Source of the DNA: Ctenosaura bakeri | Lineage: Eukaryota; Chordata; Lepidosauria; Squamata; Iguanidae | NCBI GenBank assembly: GCA_948474755.1 | Contig: CAOLHI010000652.1 | Coordinates: 186,001-250,000 of the forward strand | Length of the DNA stretch: 64,000 nucleotides | Direction: 5' to 3' | Shown here: positions 12,677 through 24,700 of the stretch, piece by piece | Numbering within the stretch: the stretch's first letter is position 1 | How the letters are laid out: each line of letters opens with the position of its first letter | Notes under the pieces: generated by a model | Told to the model about the DNA's origin: nothing | Databases searched by the model: none | Seen by the model: the letters and a program-made list of their open reading frames with translations, nothing else | Translations under genes and position numbers: made by a program

Positions 12677-13879
12677 TTAAAAGCAATTTAGAGCAACTTA
12701 AAACAGTAACAATTTTTAGAAAGTGAATGCATTTTAAATCATCCATCGTTTAAAACAAAATAATTTAAAAACAGTTAAAATAATGTAAGCCTTAGACTAG
12801 CTATGTGCCGACCTCTTCAAGACTGGACCGTTCTTCAAAGGCTAAGCTCAGGCATTTTGCTGGGGTAAGGCAGAGTAAGGCTGGGACACAATGCCCGTGC
12901 CTCTTGGATGATTGTTATCATGGGCTGCTATAGATTTCTCTATATACAGAAGCTTCAAAAATAAGAGCACCAGAATGAATAGGCAAGGAAAGAAAGGTCC
13001 AAAAGAAAGGTAAAAATGTTCATACCTCAAAAGAACACCAGCAGACTTAAAACACTTCCATAATAAAAGCAAGGAAACAGAGGTTAAATAAAAATACTGG
13101 AAGCTTAGAACACCAATTTTTGTTAAGAACTCCTCACAGTGCGTTTCAATGCTGCTAAAGACACCATAGTATTATATTCTGTTTACTGCTTCTTTCAGCA
13201 TTTTAACTCTTGTTCTATTCAATCTGCATTTACTTTTGTAAAAATATTAATTCTTCATATTATAACCGTGTATTCATAGCACTTACAGTTACAAAACCAG
13301 TCCAGTTAAACTGAACTCCAGAAACCAAGATCTATTAATAGTGTGTTATTCCAAAAGGATATGTATGTTTTGCCAGAGGTCCACAGATAAAGTTCATTTC
13401 TGAAATAAATGCAATAAAGGGGGTACCACACAGTTTCAAAATTGCCCCCATAATCTCTTCTCTTGCCTCACAAGTTTTAAAAGCCAGTTTTTCCATCAGG
13501 GCCAGCATCCATTTCAAATAATTTCCTTGTTCCTGCAGTTGAACCATTTTAAGACTACTTATGAGACCTCAGTATTTTTACTTTTCTTCTAAATCTGCAT
13601 TTCCTTATCTGTTAATTCCAGTACGCTTCTAGATGACAGGTATAACTGGTGGACCAGTTTTGATGCCCATTTGGGTACACTTCACTTTTTTTTAAAGCAG
13701 GAAATCAAAACATAAGTGTTTCAAATAAAATTAGGATTTTTTTTTTCAGTTTGATGGGTTTCCCCTTCTTCACGAGATATCCCGAGGGTCAGTCTCTTTT
13801 TTAATTTCAGATTTACCAGCAGCCCTGAGTCAAGCCCACTCTTGCTGCTTCCTTCACCCCCCCCCAACATGCCCTATGT
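12677..13879. other. No recognised gene; AT-rich with an odd open frame
   Basis: AT-rich. A minus-strand frame at about 13335-13560 (KMVQLQEQGNYLKWMLALM at its start) looks helical, but I recognise no family, and the flanking frames are broken. It may be an old LINE remnant. Confidence 0.35.
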
Positions 13880-14545
13880 TTCCACGGGTTCCACATTCAT
13901 GGATTCAGCCAACCATAGCATGAAAATATTCAGAAAAAAAATATCCAAAAAGCAAACCTTGATTATGCCAAATGCTGACCACCGTGCTGCTGTGTAGGCA
14001 TACCCTGCTGTAGCCTCCCACCATTTCACAGATCCTCAGGCTTTCCCCAGCACTCATTTGTTTGCCATTTCATAGAATCATAAAAATGTGGATTGGAAGA
14101 GACCCCAGGGGCCATCCAGTCCAACCCCCTGCCATGCAGGAACAGCCTCAAAGCACTCCCTTTGACAGATGGCCATCCAGCCTCTGCTTAAAAACCTCCA
14201 AGGAAGGAGACTCTACCAGACTCCGAGGCAGCAGATTCCACTGCCGGACAGCCCTGACGGTCAGGAAGTTCTTCCTGAGGTTCAGGTGAAATCTCCTTTC
14301 CTGCAGCTTGAATCCATTGCTCCTTGTCCTGGTCTCTGGAGCAGCAGAAAACAAGCCCACTCCCTCCTCTACATGGCATCCCTTCAGATATTTAAACATT
14401 AATATTTAAACATTTAAATACATAAATATTTACATATTTAAGATAAGGGACACCATTGTATACATTGGGACTTGAACATGCACAGATTTTGGTATCCAGG
14501 AGGCAGGGGATTCCTGGAGCCAACCCCCAGCAGATACCGAGGGCC
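13880..14545. mobile_element. Tigger-like DNA transposon remnant split by a CR1
   Basis: 13880-13960 carries words typical of Tigger ends (CCACGGGTTCCACATTCATG, GGATTCAGCCAACCATAGC, ATTCAGAAAAAAAATATCC). About 14440-14545 carries the opposite end (ACTTGAACATGCACAGATTT, CCAACCCCCAGCAGATACCG). The CR1 copy at 14074-14402 sits between. The family was recognised from memory of mammalian Tigger consensus ends. Confidence 0.6.
14074..14402 (-). repeat. CR1 LINE 3' end inside the Tigger-like element
   Basis: A clean CR1 3' end with the 83-residue C-terminal frame on the minus strand (14148-14399). Close to the other young copies. It is followed by a short repeat of ATATTTAAACAT words at its 5' truncation point. 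Confidence 0.9.
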
Positions 14546-14908
14546 CACATGCAAGACTTTGTGGCCCCTGTGCTAGTGTGTGTGTGTTTGCATTACCTGC
14601 AGGCGGCCTCCTGGAGTTTTGCTGGCTGCTTGGCACTCAGGTAGGGCAGGCAAACATTGGCCACTTTGTTCAGGTCATTCTCACCTGCAGGGAAAGGGAG
14701 AAGGGAGGGTCAGCAGGAAGGAGAAAGCGGAGGTGGGCACAATGCCCAGAACTAGCAGGACCCCGGACAACAGGGGCTGTGTGCACCTCGAGAGGAGGAG
14801 GAGGACAGCATGGGACCTCTTCAGTTGCCCAGCTCGTTAAGATCCTGGGGAGCTTGGCTAGCAGTTGAGTCAGGCTTAGGATCACAGCAGTGGTGGCACC
14901 CATGTCAG

Positions 14909-15083
14909 CAGAGGCGTATCTAGCTTAAACAGCACCTAGGGCAAGCATGGAAGTTGCACCCCTACCTCTGGGGCCGCCTCCTCCTCCTCCACCACTAAAT
15001 CTTCCAGCACAGCTTTTTTGTGCCCCCCCAGCACTGGCACTCAGGGCACGTGTCCTACTTGCCCCACCCTAGATGCCCCTCTG
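14909..15083. mobile_element. hAT-type MITE, complete
   Basis: Ends CAGAGGCGTATCTAG and CTAGATGCCCCTCTG are near-perfect inverted repeats. An identical 8-bp duplication, CATGTCAG, flanks it at 14901-14908 and 15084-15091. 175 bases, no coding capacity. Confidence 0.88.
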
Positions 15084-15360
15084 CATGTCAGTGGGACAGA
15101 GATGTGAAGGCCTGGGAAAGAACGGGGGAACCTGCTCTTATTCTCCCCAAAGATTTTGGAGGAGGTTCCTCCCTAAATTTGGCAAAAATTTAAGAAAACA
15201 GATTGTAGAATATTTCATTATACACTGATAAATAAAAGGATTAACAGAAGACAGTTACAGCCTGTAACTACCTTGTCTTCCAGGAAGGACTGTTAGGTAC
15301 AGTGCGCCCTTCATATATGCGGGGTTCTGTTACAAGAACCCCTGTGTAAAACAAAAAATG

Positions 15361-15467
15361 CAAAGCACTGCATCCCATTATAGTCAATAGATGTGAGTGT
15401 GTAAGCCTGTGGCAGTGCAGGCATGCCCCTATTGTGCCCACTGACTATAATGGGATGCAATGCTTTG
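15361..15467. repeat. Foldback repeat (26-bp arms)
   Basis: 15361-15386 and 15442-15467 are inverted copies with one mismatch in 26 (core GACTATAATGGGATGCA). A TACAGTGCGCCCTTCATATA stretch just upstream (15298) resembles a Tigger/pogo end, so this may be a MITE. Confidence 0.7.
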
Positions 15468-15617
15468 TGCAGCCTTGCAATTGTGTGTGCCATGGTCATG
15501 CAAGAGGAGGCCCCACTGCAAGACTACATACAACATCCTGCCATTTCTGCCCTTGCTTTCCTTTTTGCAATTTTTTTTTTGAAACAAAAAAAGCAAGGAA
15601 AATGAAAGGCACAAAGA

Positions 15618-16071
15618 TAGCATAGGTGACACCTGGACTGAAAGCAGTACCTGTGAAAAAGAGTGATGAATCTTAGCAAAACACAAGCTGAACAAGAGCC
15701 AACAGTGAGATGCAGCGGACAAAAAAGCCAATGCAATTCTGGGCTGGATAAACAGGAGCACCATATGCAGACTGAGGGAAGCAGTAGTGCCACTCTATTT
15801 TGCTTTGGCCAGATCACACCTGGAATCCTGAATCCAGTTCTGAACACCACCGTTCAGGAGAGACACTGACGAGCTGGAACATACCCAGAGAAGGGTGACC
15901 GAGATGATTGGAGGTCTGGAAACCAAGCCTTATAAGGATGACTGAGGGAGCTGAGCCTGTTTAGCTGTAATCTTTAAATATCTAAAACAGTGGCTCTCAA
16001 CCTTCCTAATGCCGCGACCCCTTAATACAGTTCCTCATGTTGTGATGACCCCCAACCATAAAACCATTTTC

Positions 16072-16103
<32 letters not shown>

Positions 16104-17066
16104 TTATTATTTATTTATTTAGTTCGTTAGTTATTTCCAACATCAAATAGATTGGAAACACTGCCCTAAATCACTGCTCTGGATAGACTTCTAATGCCTA
16201 AAAACTGGTAACCCTCCCCCCTTTTTTTAAGCACAGAGAGCGTCCATCAATGCCAGAATTAAGGCAGTAGTTCTAGTTCTGAATGTTGGGTTTCCACAGT
16301 TCAAAAAGCCAGTCACTCCCAAAGGCAATGCCGAAACAGCCCACATTTTACACGAGGCACAGGGAGGAAAGGACAGGGAGAGAGGAAAGATGGTGGTGGC
16401 ATAAGCAGACGCGTTTTGTTGCACTCCTTCCCTTCCTCCCTCCCTTAAAGGGAGTGTGGACGCTGAACATACAAAAAGTGAGGAATGCAAGACAGTCAGG
16501 GCGAAGAACGCAACACGTGCATGTGGAAAGCGCCAAGGGTCCATGCACAACAAAAGTGAGAGGAGAAAGTCATCCTGGCTATTTCTGCACTACACTGTTA
16601 TAGCACTATTATTCCACTTTCACCATCCTATGGAATCCTGGGGTTTGCAGTTTGAACCCCAGTGCAGGGGTCTCAGAAGCACTGCTCCCATTGGCTGTGA
16701 GGCCACCTTCTTTTAAAAGGGGGGCAGGATTGAGGAGCGGCGACCCCTGTGAAATGGTCATTCGACCCCCAAAGGGGTCCCGACCCCCAAAGGGGTCCTG
16801 ACCCCCAGGTTGAGAACCACTGATCTAAAAGGACATGATGGAGGAGGCTTGTTTTCCGCTTCCTCCAGAGACTGGAACCCAAACCAACAATTTCCTGCAA
16901 TTGCTGATTGACAGTGGAATGGGCTGCCTCCATGAACTCTCCCTCTTTCCAGGTCTTCAAACAGAGCTTGGATGGGCATCTCTTCGGAGATGTTTTAGCT
17001 GGGTATTCTTGCACAGCAGGGGTTGGTCTAGATGGCCCTTGAGATCCCTCCCAATTTTATGATCCT
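15618..17066 (+). repeat. Old CR1 LINE, split by a hAT element
   Basis: 15618-15979 and 16831-17066 are consecutive parts of one diverged CR1: the first ends in TTTAAATATCTAAAA, the second resumes AGGACATGATGGAGGAGGCT and ends at TTTTATGATCCTGTAA. The hAT element at 15988-16822 lies between, with its target duplication. Confidence 0.85.
15988..16822. mobile_element. hAT-type element, diverged copy inserted in a CR1
   Basis: The left end is CAGTGGCTCTCAACC and the right end GGTTGAGAACCACTG. A perfect 8-bp target duplication, ATCTAAAA, lies at 15980-15987 and 16823-16830. The inside differs from the other copies: a (TTTA)n tract at 16070-16128, a unique middle, half of the foldback MITE family at about 16578-16660, and a threefold CCCAAAGGGGTC repeat near the right end. 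Confidence 0.88.
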
Positions 17067-17599
17067 GTAAATGAATTCTTTATGCCTGTTTCACACAATG
17101 GGGGACTACCATGGGAAGCTCCTAAAACCCTAGAAGTGGATTCACCAACCCCACTGACATGTGACTCACCAGGTACTACCGGATCACAGACAAAGGTCAG
17201 TTCTGACTCCGGCATCAAGAGACTGGAGCAAGATGGGATCTGAAACTCAATGGGCTTTGGTTCTGCTTTTGCACAGGACTGTTGGATCCCGCACGGACCC
17301 ATCCAGGATGTCTTGAAGCAGGTAAAAGCACAAGCTCAAAGGCATCAAGTGGGGAAGAGCTCCGGTTAGAGGGAATCAGCAAATGCAGCTGCAAGGGGGA
17401 AAGCTGAGCTTTTTGATCCTGCCAGTGTTTATGAAGCGTTCTTAGAGCTTCCCTCAAACCACACGGCTCAGTCTGCTATTTTTAGAGCCTTACCCCCACC
17501 CCTACCGCTTGCCTCTGCAGAGAAACACAAACAGGTTCTCTCTCTCTCTCCCCTCAAAGCATCTGAGATGGAAGGAAGAATCTTGATCCATAACAAAGA
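17067..17599. other. No recognised gene
   Basis: Unique-looking sequence with a (CT)n run at about 17538-17550. No exon recognised. Confidence 0.4.
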
Positions 17600-17790
17600 A
17601 TTTGCAGTTGACAGTAAGAGCTATTTGGGAACAGAGTAGCTTCTCTCAGAAGTTGGTGAACTCTTCCTCTTGGAGGTCTTTAAGCAGAGGTTGGGTGCCC
17701 ACCTGTCCGGATATTTTGCCTGTGGATACCTGCAGGGCAGGGAGCTGGACTAGACGGCGCTTAACGACACTTCCAACTCTCTGCTCCTTC
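17600..17790 (+). repeat. Old CR1 LINE 3' end
   Basis: CAGTTGACAGTAAGAGCTAT, GGTCTTTAAGCAGAGGTTGG and GGAGCTGGACTAGACGGCGC are CR1 3' words in order, diverged. Confidence 0.7.
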
Positions 17791-17910
17791 CCTCGTTGTT
17801 TTTAATTCTCAATTAAAAACCTTCTTGCTTTCAAAAGCTTTTGGAATTCAGTTTAATATTGCTTTATAATGTCGTGTAGGTTCATTACAGGTATTTGTCA
17901 GTTTGATTTA

Positions 17911-18267
17911 CAGTGGCCTCTCCACTTTCAGGAGGGTTCAGGGTGCAGAACCCTCCCCAAAGTGGAAAAACCACAAAAAACTTCCCCCTGCTCCCCCTCC
18001 CATTCCCTTCTGGGGCTCCACCCTTCCCGTTCCCACGCAAAACAGAAGGGAAGGAGTGGGAAAGCAAAATGCATAGGAATGGAAGGAGGAGCTCCAGAGG
18101 GGAAAAGGAAGGCTCCCTTCCCTTCCCTTCCCTTTTGCCTTGTTGCAAACCTCCACACCAGGGCAAAATGCATGGGAATGGGAGGAAGAGGAGAATGAGT
18201 GGGGCATTCACGCTTGCAAATAATCAAATTCACAAGGGTCAAGCCCACGAATGTGGAGGGAGGACTG
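17911..18267. mobile_element. Tigger/pogo-like MITE
   Basis: Ends CAGTGGCCTCTCCAC and GTGGAGGGAGGACTG form inverted repeats and are flanked by TA on both sides (17909-17910 and 18268-18269), as expected for Tc1/mariner insertion. The inside is C-rich with (TTCCC)n. Open frames on both strands here are composition effects. Confidence 0.7.
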
Positions 18268-18497
18268 TATTTTATACAGTTTGTTTTACAATTGTGCAGT
18301 TTTATTATTCCTTTTTTCCTTTTGCATTTGTGTGCATACACATATATTTTAGATTGTACATCTTTGGCAGGATCCACTGTTTTTGACTGCTTTACTTGTA
18401 AAACATCAGCTACATGGGTGGTGCTATATAATGATGATGATCAGAATCCACACTTCACATCCCCTCCCACTCTGCTTTCTTGAGCATTAATACTCAC

Positions 18498-18702
18498 TGA
18501 GGTCCAGTGTCTTGCAAAGACCACCCAAGCCCTGGAGCACAGCAAGCTGCAGCTTGAAAGCCAGGGTGTGGCTATAGATGGGCCCAGCTCGCGCACTGAC
18601 TGGTGCCTGGTTGGCCAGCGAGGTCGCCAGCTTGGGCAGGATGTCCTTGGAGAATCGCTGCCTCAGGAAGTCTCCGCAGTGGGCTCCCAGGGTGCACAGC
18701 AC
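18498..18702 (-). CDS. TTI1: TTI1 fifth coding exon (last one seen)
   Basis: A 205-base exon with a TTTTTTGTAG acceptor and a GTGAGT donor at 18497-18492. The product starts [17 protein letters not shown] and ends GLCKTLDL, directly continuing the previous exon after a 10.7-kb intron. In human TTI1 about 95 residues follow (an EGDLNKVADACL-like start), so the gene needs at least one more exon. No match to it was seen on the minus strand of 1-18,497. Confidence 0.93.
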
Positions 18703-21700
18703 CTACAAAAAATGAAGATCAGCCCCCCACACAGAGCAGACTCTTAGTCACGCAGAGAAAAAAAATCTAAATTTGCTCAAAAAAGCAGGCTGTGCAACCA
18801 AAGCTGCCGCAGGGAGGGTTCTGGTTTCAGAGCTCCGGCCAACCACACCTCGCAAGCCTCGTCTCCTCTTCCATCCTCATTTTGAGTCTCTCCCCAACTT
18901 CCCAATGCAGACATTTTGTATCACCCCAGCAGGCTAAATCCTGACTGAGCTGGCAAACAATTGCCATAACAAAGGTTAGATTCAGAGTTCAGCGATGCTC
19001 CCATTTCACTTGCCAGCTCCTCGAATCCACCAGCCACCACGGCTACGACCATTCAGCCAACTTAGCTCCAACTTTCCCAACCTCTTTCCCAAATTTTTAT
19101 CTCCTTCTTCCTCTTTCTTTCCTCTCATTTTGCCCACCTCCCAGAAATTTGGTGCAGATGGTTGGTCCAGTCTAGATTATCCTTGGCATCTCTTCCACCA
19201 GTACAAAATCTGCCAGGTATTTGTTACTTGGCATCACCCTTGACATTCCTGGGGCCAACCGCAGTTTCTTCAAGGCTACCTGCTTCTCTTTCCTTCCGCT
19301 GCAACCTCAGCTGAGAAGTCCCACTGAGTACAAAGGAACCTACTCCCTTGCAAGAGCATTTGCAGGACTGCAATCTTGCAAGTGTAAGGATCACCTTATT
19401 TCGCAGAACAACAAGAGCCCATCTGGTTGATTAGTTTCCCTCCGGCAACAGGCTCCCTCATCCCACATTGTTCTCCCCCATGTCTGGGTATGTATCCCTT
19501 ATCCGAAAATCCAAAATCTGAAATGCTCCAGAACCTGAAACTTTTGAAAAGTGCAACCCAGTCTTCCTCCAGTATGAGGGAATTTTATGGAGGCTCGCTT
19601 GGGACTGTAAAACCCAGCTTTGAAAGGTGGAACCCAATCTTTTGTCAGTTCTTCTCCTCTTGCTTTCTTCCTGGAGGGAACGTAAGGGAATTACGGAAGC
19701 GTGAGCCTCCGTAATTGCCTTACGTTCCTCCAGGAAGAAGGCAAGAGGAGAAGAACTGATAAAAGAGCAGACTCCACATTGAAAGAACAGTATACAGATA
19801 TTCCAGTATACAGATATATTTTGGAGGTTTTTAAACAGAGGTTGCATGACCATCTGCTAGGAGTGCTTTGTGTTCACGCATGACAGAAGGGGGTTGGACT
19901 CAGTGGCCCCTGTGGTCTCTTCCAACTCAATGATTCTATAAAAATCCAAAAGAAAAAAAAATGCAAAATCTGAAACACCCTTGGTCCCAATCATTTCAGA
20001 TAAAGAATACCCAACTTGTCCTATGATCAGTACAGACTGCAAAGACAGCTCCAAAGCCAGTGGCCGCAGTGAAATCGGTCCAGTTTTTACTCTTAGAGTT
20101 TTAAAAGTGCCCCCCAAAGTGTTGAACCCTATCTCTCCCCGCAGTCCCAGTTCAGCACCTTTAAAATTCAGACTCAAAACTGGAGTGGATTCACTCAATG
20201 CCTCACAGGCATGGAAGCCACCAGTTGCCACTGAAAACAAGATCATCTTCTTGAAGCCTTCAGCGCCACTGGAAAGGGACAGCAGGGGCATCTCAGTGGC
20301 TGCCCCAAAGCACTCCTCATCCTTGGGGGTCCTGGGGATGCACACAGCCCCCACCAAGACTGTTTTTCTGGTTCTCAACTGCCCACCCCACCCCACCAAT
20401 CACCCTTTTCCTGGACAAAAGTATTGATCCTACTACCTGCAAGAACAGCAATTCACATTTGCTAACATCAGAATATTTTTAAAAAAACTAGAAGTGAGTC
20501 TAGCCATTCTGTGTATTTTCCTGATTTCCTGGCACCTTGTGCAGTCTGTCAGGCCCTCAGAGCGTCTGGGGTAGGAAGCCAGCTCCCAGAGCATCTTCAA
20601 TTGCCCACCCACCTTAGGAACTATCCAGAGACAGAGCAGCTCTTGGAAACATTGTCCTGCTCCTGTCCTTTGAGTTGCTAATTGGGACCAAATACCCAGC
20701 AATGTGCCTCCGCTCTTCAGCTGCCCCATACTTGCAAGCTGGGATAAGTTTGCATTCTGAATAAATTTGACATTCTGCTTCTTTTCCCTCTGCTGCCATT
20801 GCTGTGATTTGCCATCAAGCTCCCTTCAGCTTCTTGGAGAGACCTCCGACAGCCCTTGTCATCAACAGAGATGGTTTTGCAAACTCGGGGCGGCAACCGT
20901 GCCTTCCTTGAGTGAATCAACCCAACCGCACGGCAGCCCTCCCTCTTTTCCCACTGACTTCCCCTCTGCTTAGCATTATTCTCTGTCCTAACAAGTCATG
21001 ACTTATCATAGCATTGCCAACATACAACAGTCTCCCTTTGGTCCTTTTGCCTTCTAGGGAGAGGTCAGGCTTGACATGCTCTAGGATCCACTGACGGTCT
21101 TTTTGGAAGTTCATTGGATACTAAAAATTCTCCTCCAACACAACATTTCAAATTACTTGGTTTTCTTCCAGCTATTCTTCCTCCAGTGTTGCAGGCTACA
21201 AACCTGAGGTGCCGGTTTATAAAAAGGACTCATTGTGGGAGAAGCAGAAGGACCCAGAAATGGAGAGAAGGGTTCTTTGGCAGAAGCTCTTTACCCACAC
21301 ACAAAAAAAACTGCTCTGCGCAATGTCAACTTGGCCCCTCTTCCCTGTTTGCACACAGCTGCACAAAGGCTGTGTTCTCCCAATTTATCACCAGCCAGGG
21401 CCACTTTTTCTGCGGCTGTAATCTCTTATCTCTCTGCACCGTATTCTGCCTTTATCTGGAAGGCTGCGGGCTACAGGCCAGCTTTGCAGCTTTGCCCTGC
21501 ACTCACTGCTTGTGATACATACACTGTTTGCCTAACGAAACGCAGCCCTGTGCACAGCAACTGTCAAGCAAGTTGGGACCTGGGTGCAAAAGGAAGGGGC
21601 AGCGTAACACGAGGGTTACAGGGCTGAAGAGGGACAAACGTTAAAGTAGATGGTGAGATGCTCAGTCAGCTAGAAAGCAGTGGGAAAAGAGGGGACCACA

Positions 21701-24700
21701 CTGCAGACGGAGAGGCTCAATCAAGGAAGATAAGTCTCTGAATCTGCAAGACCCTGGCAAGGCAGCTGAGGACAGGGTCACTTCGGGGTCCCCCAAGCAT
21801 AGGGCCACCGTAAGGAGAAGTCACCTCGATGGCAGTTAACAACGACACAAATGAGACAAGCAAGCCAATGTATTGCAGTGGTTTGAGCACTGGATTATGA
21901 CTCTGGAGACCAGGGTTTGAATCCCTGCTCTGCCACAGAAACCTACTGGGTGACCTTGGGCAAGTCACACTCTCTCAGCCTCAGAGGAAGGCAACAGCAA
22001 AACCCCTCTGACCAAAACTTGCTAAGAAAACAGGGTCACAATAAGTTAGAAATGACTTAGAATCATAGAATCCTAGAGTTGGCAAAGACCCTCCAGGGGC
22101 TATCTAGTCCAACCCCATTCTTCCATTCAAGAAGACACATCAAAGCCCTCCCTTGGACAGATGGCCATCCAGCCTCTGCTTATAACCTCCAAGGAAGGAG
22201 GAGACTCCACCACACTCCATGGAGGCAGCAGCAGATTCCACTGCCAGACAGCTCTGACCGTCAGGAAGTTCTTCCTGAAGTTCAGGTGGAATCTCCTCTC
22301 CTGCAGCTTGAATCCATTGCTCCTTGTCCTGGTCTCTGGAGCAGCAGAAAACAATCCCATTCCCTCCTCGACATGACATCTCTTCAAATATTTAAATATG
22401 GCTATCTTGTTGAAGACATGCAACAACAATAATAAAAGAGATACCTCCAAGTCACCCTGTTATCAACCATTCTGCACCCATTGTGGCTTTTTTGACTATA
22501 TAATCTGGTCTTCCTCCTTTCCCCCGGCCTTCTACCTTACCAAGCCCTATTGTCTTTTCTCGTGAGCCAAGCCTTTTCACGATAGTCTGGGACAACAGAA
22601 ACTTTGGAGGAGATCCATTGCCATCAGATAGTGCCACAACAATGGAGCACCAATCTCCTACCTGAGTGTCCTGATTCAGGCCCCCCAAACTACAGCAAAT
22701 GAAGCTCTCAGCTCTCTCTAGAAGCCAAGATGACTCACTAGAAAAGACAACAGAATCACAGAAATCATAGAAACATAGAGTTAGAAGAGACCACAATGGC
22801 CACTGAGTCCAACCCCCTTCTGCCATGCAGAAACAAACACTCAAAGCACGCCCAGATTGGAGAGCTGGGCCAACGCTAACAAAATGAGTTTCAACAGAGA
22901 GACATTTAAGGTCCTGCCCTTAGGCAGAAAAAATGGAATGCACAAATATAGGATGGGGAACGTGTGGTTGGATGGCAGTACGTGTGAAAGGGATCTAGGA
23001 GTCTTGGTAGATCACAAGCTGAACATGAGTTGGCAGTGTGACGTGGCAGTCAAGAAAGCCAACGCAATTCTTGGTTGCATCCATAGGAGTATGGTGTCTA
23101 GATGGAGGGAGGTACTGGTACCGCTCTTCTCTGCTTTGGTTAGACCCCCATCTTGAATCCTGTTTCCAGTTCTGGGCACCCCAATTCAAGAAGGACATGG
23201 TCAAGCTGGAGCGAGTCCAGAGGAGGGCGACCAAAATGGTGAAGGGTCTGGAAGCCATGAAGCCCTGTGAAGAACGGCTTAGAGAGCTGGGTATGTTTAG
23301 TCTGCAGAAGAGAAGGTTAAGAGGGGACATGATAGCCATGTTTACATATTTGAAGGGATGCCACGTAGAGGAAGGAGAGGGCTTGTTTTCTGCTGCTCCA
23401 GAGACCAGGACAAGGAGCAATGGATTCAAGCTGCAGGAAGAGAGATTCCACCTGAACCTCAGGAAGAACTTCCAGACGGTCAGAGCTGCCCAGCAGTGGA
23501 ATATTCTGTTGCCTTGGAGTGTGGTAGAGTCTCCTTCTTTGGAAGTTTTTAAGCAGAGGCTGGATGGCCACCTGTTGAGAACGCTTTGATGTGTTTGCCT
23601 GCATGGCAGCATGTTGGACTGGACGGCCCTTGGGGTCTCTTCCAACTCTATGATTCTATGAAATGGCCACCCAGCCTCTTTTTAAAACCTCCAAAGGAGG
23701 AGGAGACTCCATCACACACCATTGAGGCAGCAGATTCCACTATCAAATGGCTCTGACTGTCAGGTAGTTCTCCCTGACGTTTAGGTGGAATCTCTTTTCC
23801 TGTAGTTTGAAGACATTGCTCCATGTCCTAGTTTCTGGAGTAGCAGAAAACAAGCTTGCTCCATCTTCGACATGACAACATAATGCTTGGTAATCTTCAA
23901 CTCTTCCACATAATGCTTGGTAAGAGAGAAGGCAGTAGAAAAAGAGGGACACCACATTTGAGATGGACAGGCTCAATGAAGGAGGCCACGTCCCTGAATC
24001 TGTAAGACCTGAGGTTGAGGATAGGGTGACCTGGATATCTCTCCTCCACAGGGTCGCCCTAGACTGAGGTCAACCTGATGGCAGTTAACAACAGAGATGG
24101 TGAGACAAAGCCATTGCTCACACAAACCATCATCTTAACTGTCAACAACAACAGCCACAACTGTCATTATTGTCAACAACAACATGGCCTAGCACACTGG
24201 TTCTCAACATTCCTAATGCCGCGACCCTTTAATACAGTTCCTCATGTTGTGGTGACCCCCAACCATAAAATTATTTATTTATTATTTACAATGCCCCCCC
24301 CCAGCAAAGGCCGCCTTGTTGGCCAGGAACTGGGGGCGGGCAGGGAGGGAAAGAGGAGCCGCGCGTCTCCCCTGGGAAAAAACTCTGAGAACCGCCCCCC
24401 CCCGGCTCTGCTTCTGCTTCGCTCTCGTTTCCGCTGGGGGGGGCAGTGTGGGAAAATTTTCCAGAGCGTCGACTCTGGCCGGGGGGGAGGAATCCCAGCG
24501 CCTTTGTCTTTTGCACGGGGTGCAGCTTGCCTCCCTGGAAAAGCGCCGCCTTGTGGCCCCCCGGCCCTCCCGCAGCGCCCCCCTCTGCGGCGAGTGGGGC
24601 AGAGGCCATGGCGAGGAGGGGGCCGCCTCCCCCAAGCTGGCCTGTCAGACGGGAGGTTCTCCCGGTAGCGGAGAAGGGGCGCAATTTCAGTCCCTTCTGA

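Larger units (their letters stand above)
19486..20015. mobile_element. Tigger-like element with strong internal hairpin
   Basis: The left end, CCCTTATCCGAAAATCCAAA, and the right end, TTTCAGATAAAGAATACCCA, form diverged inverted repeats like Tigger/MER44-type ends. Inside are a long foldback (about 19600-19790) and a CR1 3' end (about 19815-19940). No transposase frame. The family call is from memory of consensus ends. Confidence 0.55.

Noticed and set aside
19857..20399. 180-residue minus-strand frame in a TTI1 intron
   Set aside because: It overlaps a CR1 end and a Tigger-like end and has no recognised domain; probably chance.
21868..21940. tRNA gene
   Set aside because: It has A- and B-box-like words but continues into a SINE body, cannot form a proper acceptor stem as far as I can see, and occurs in three places.
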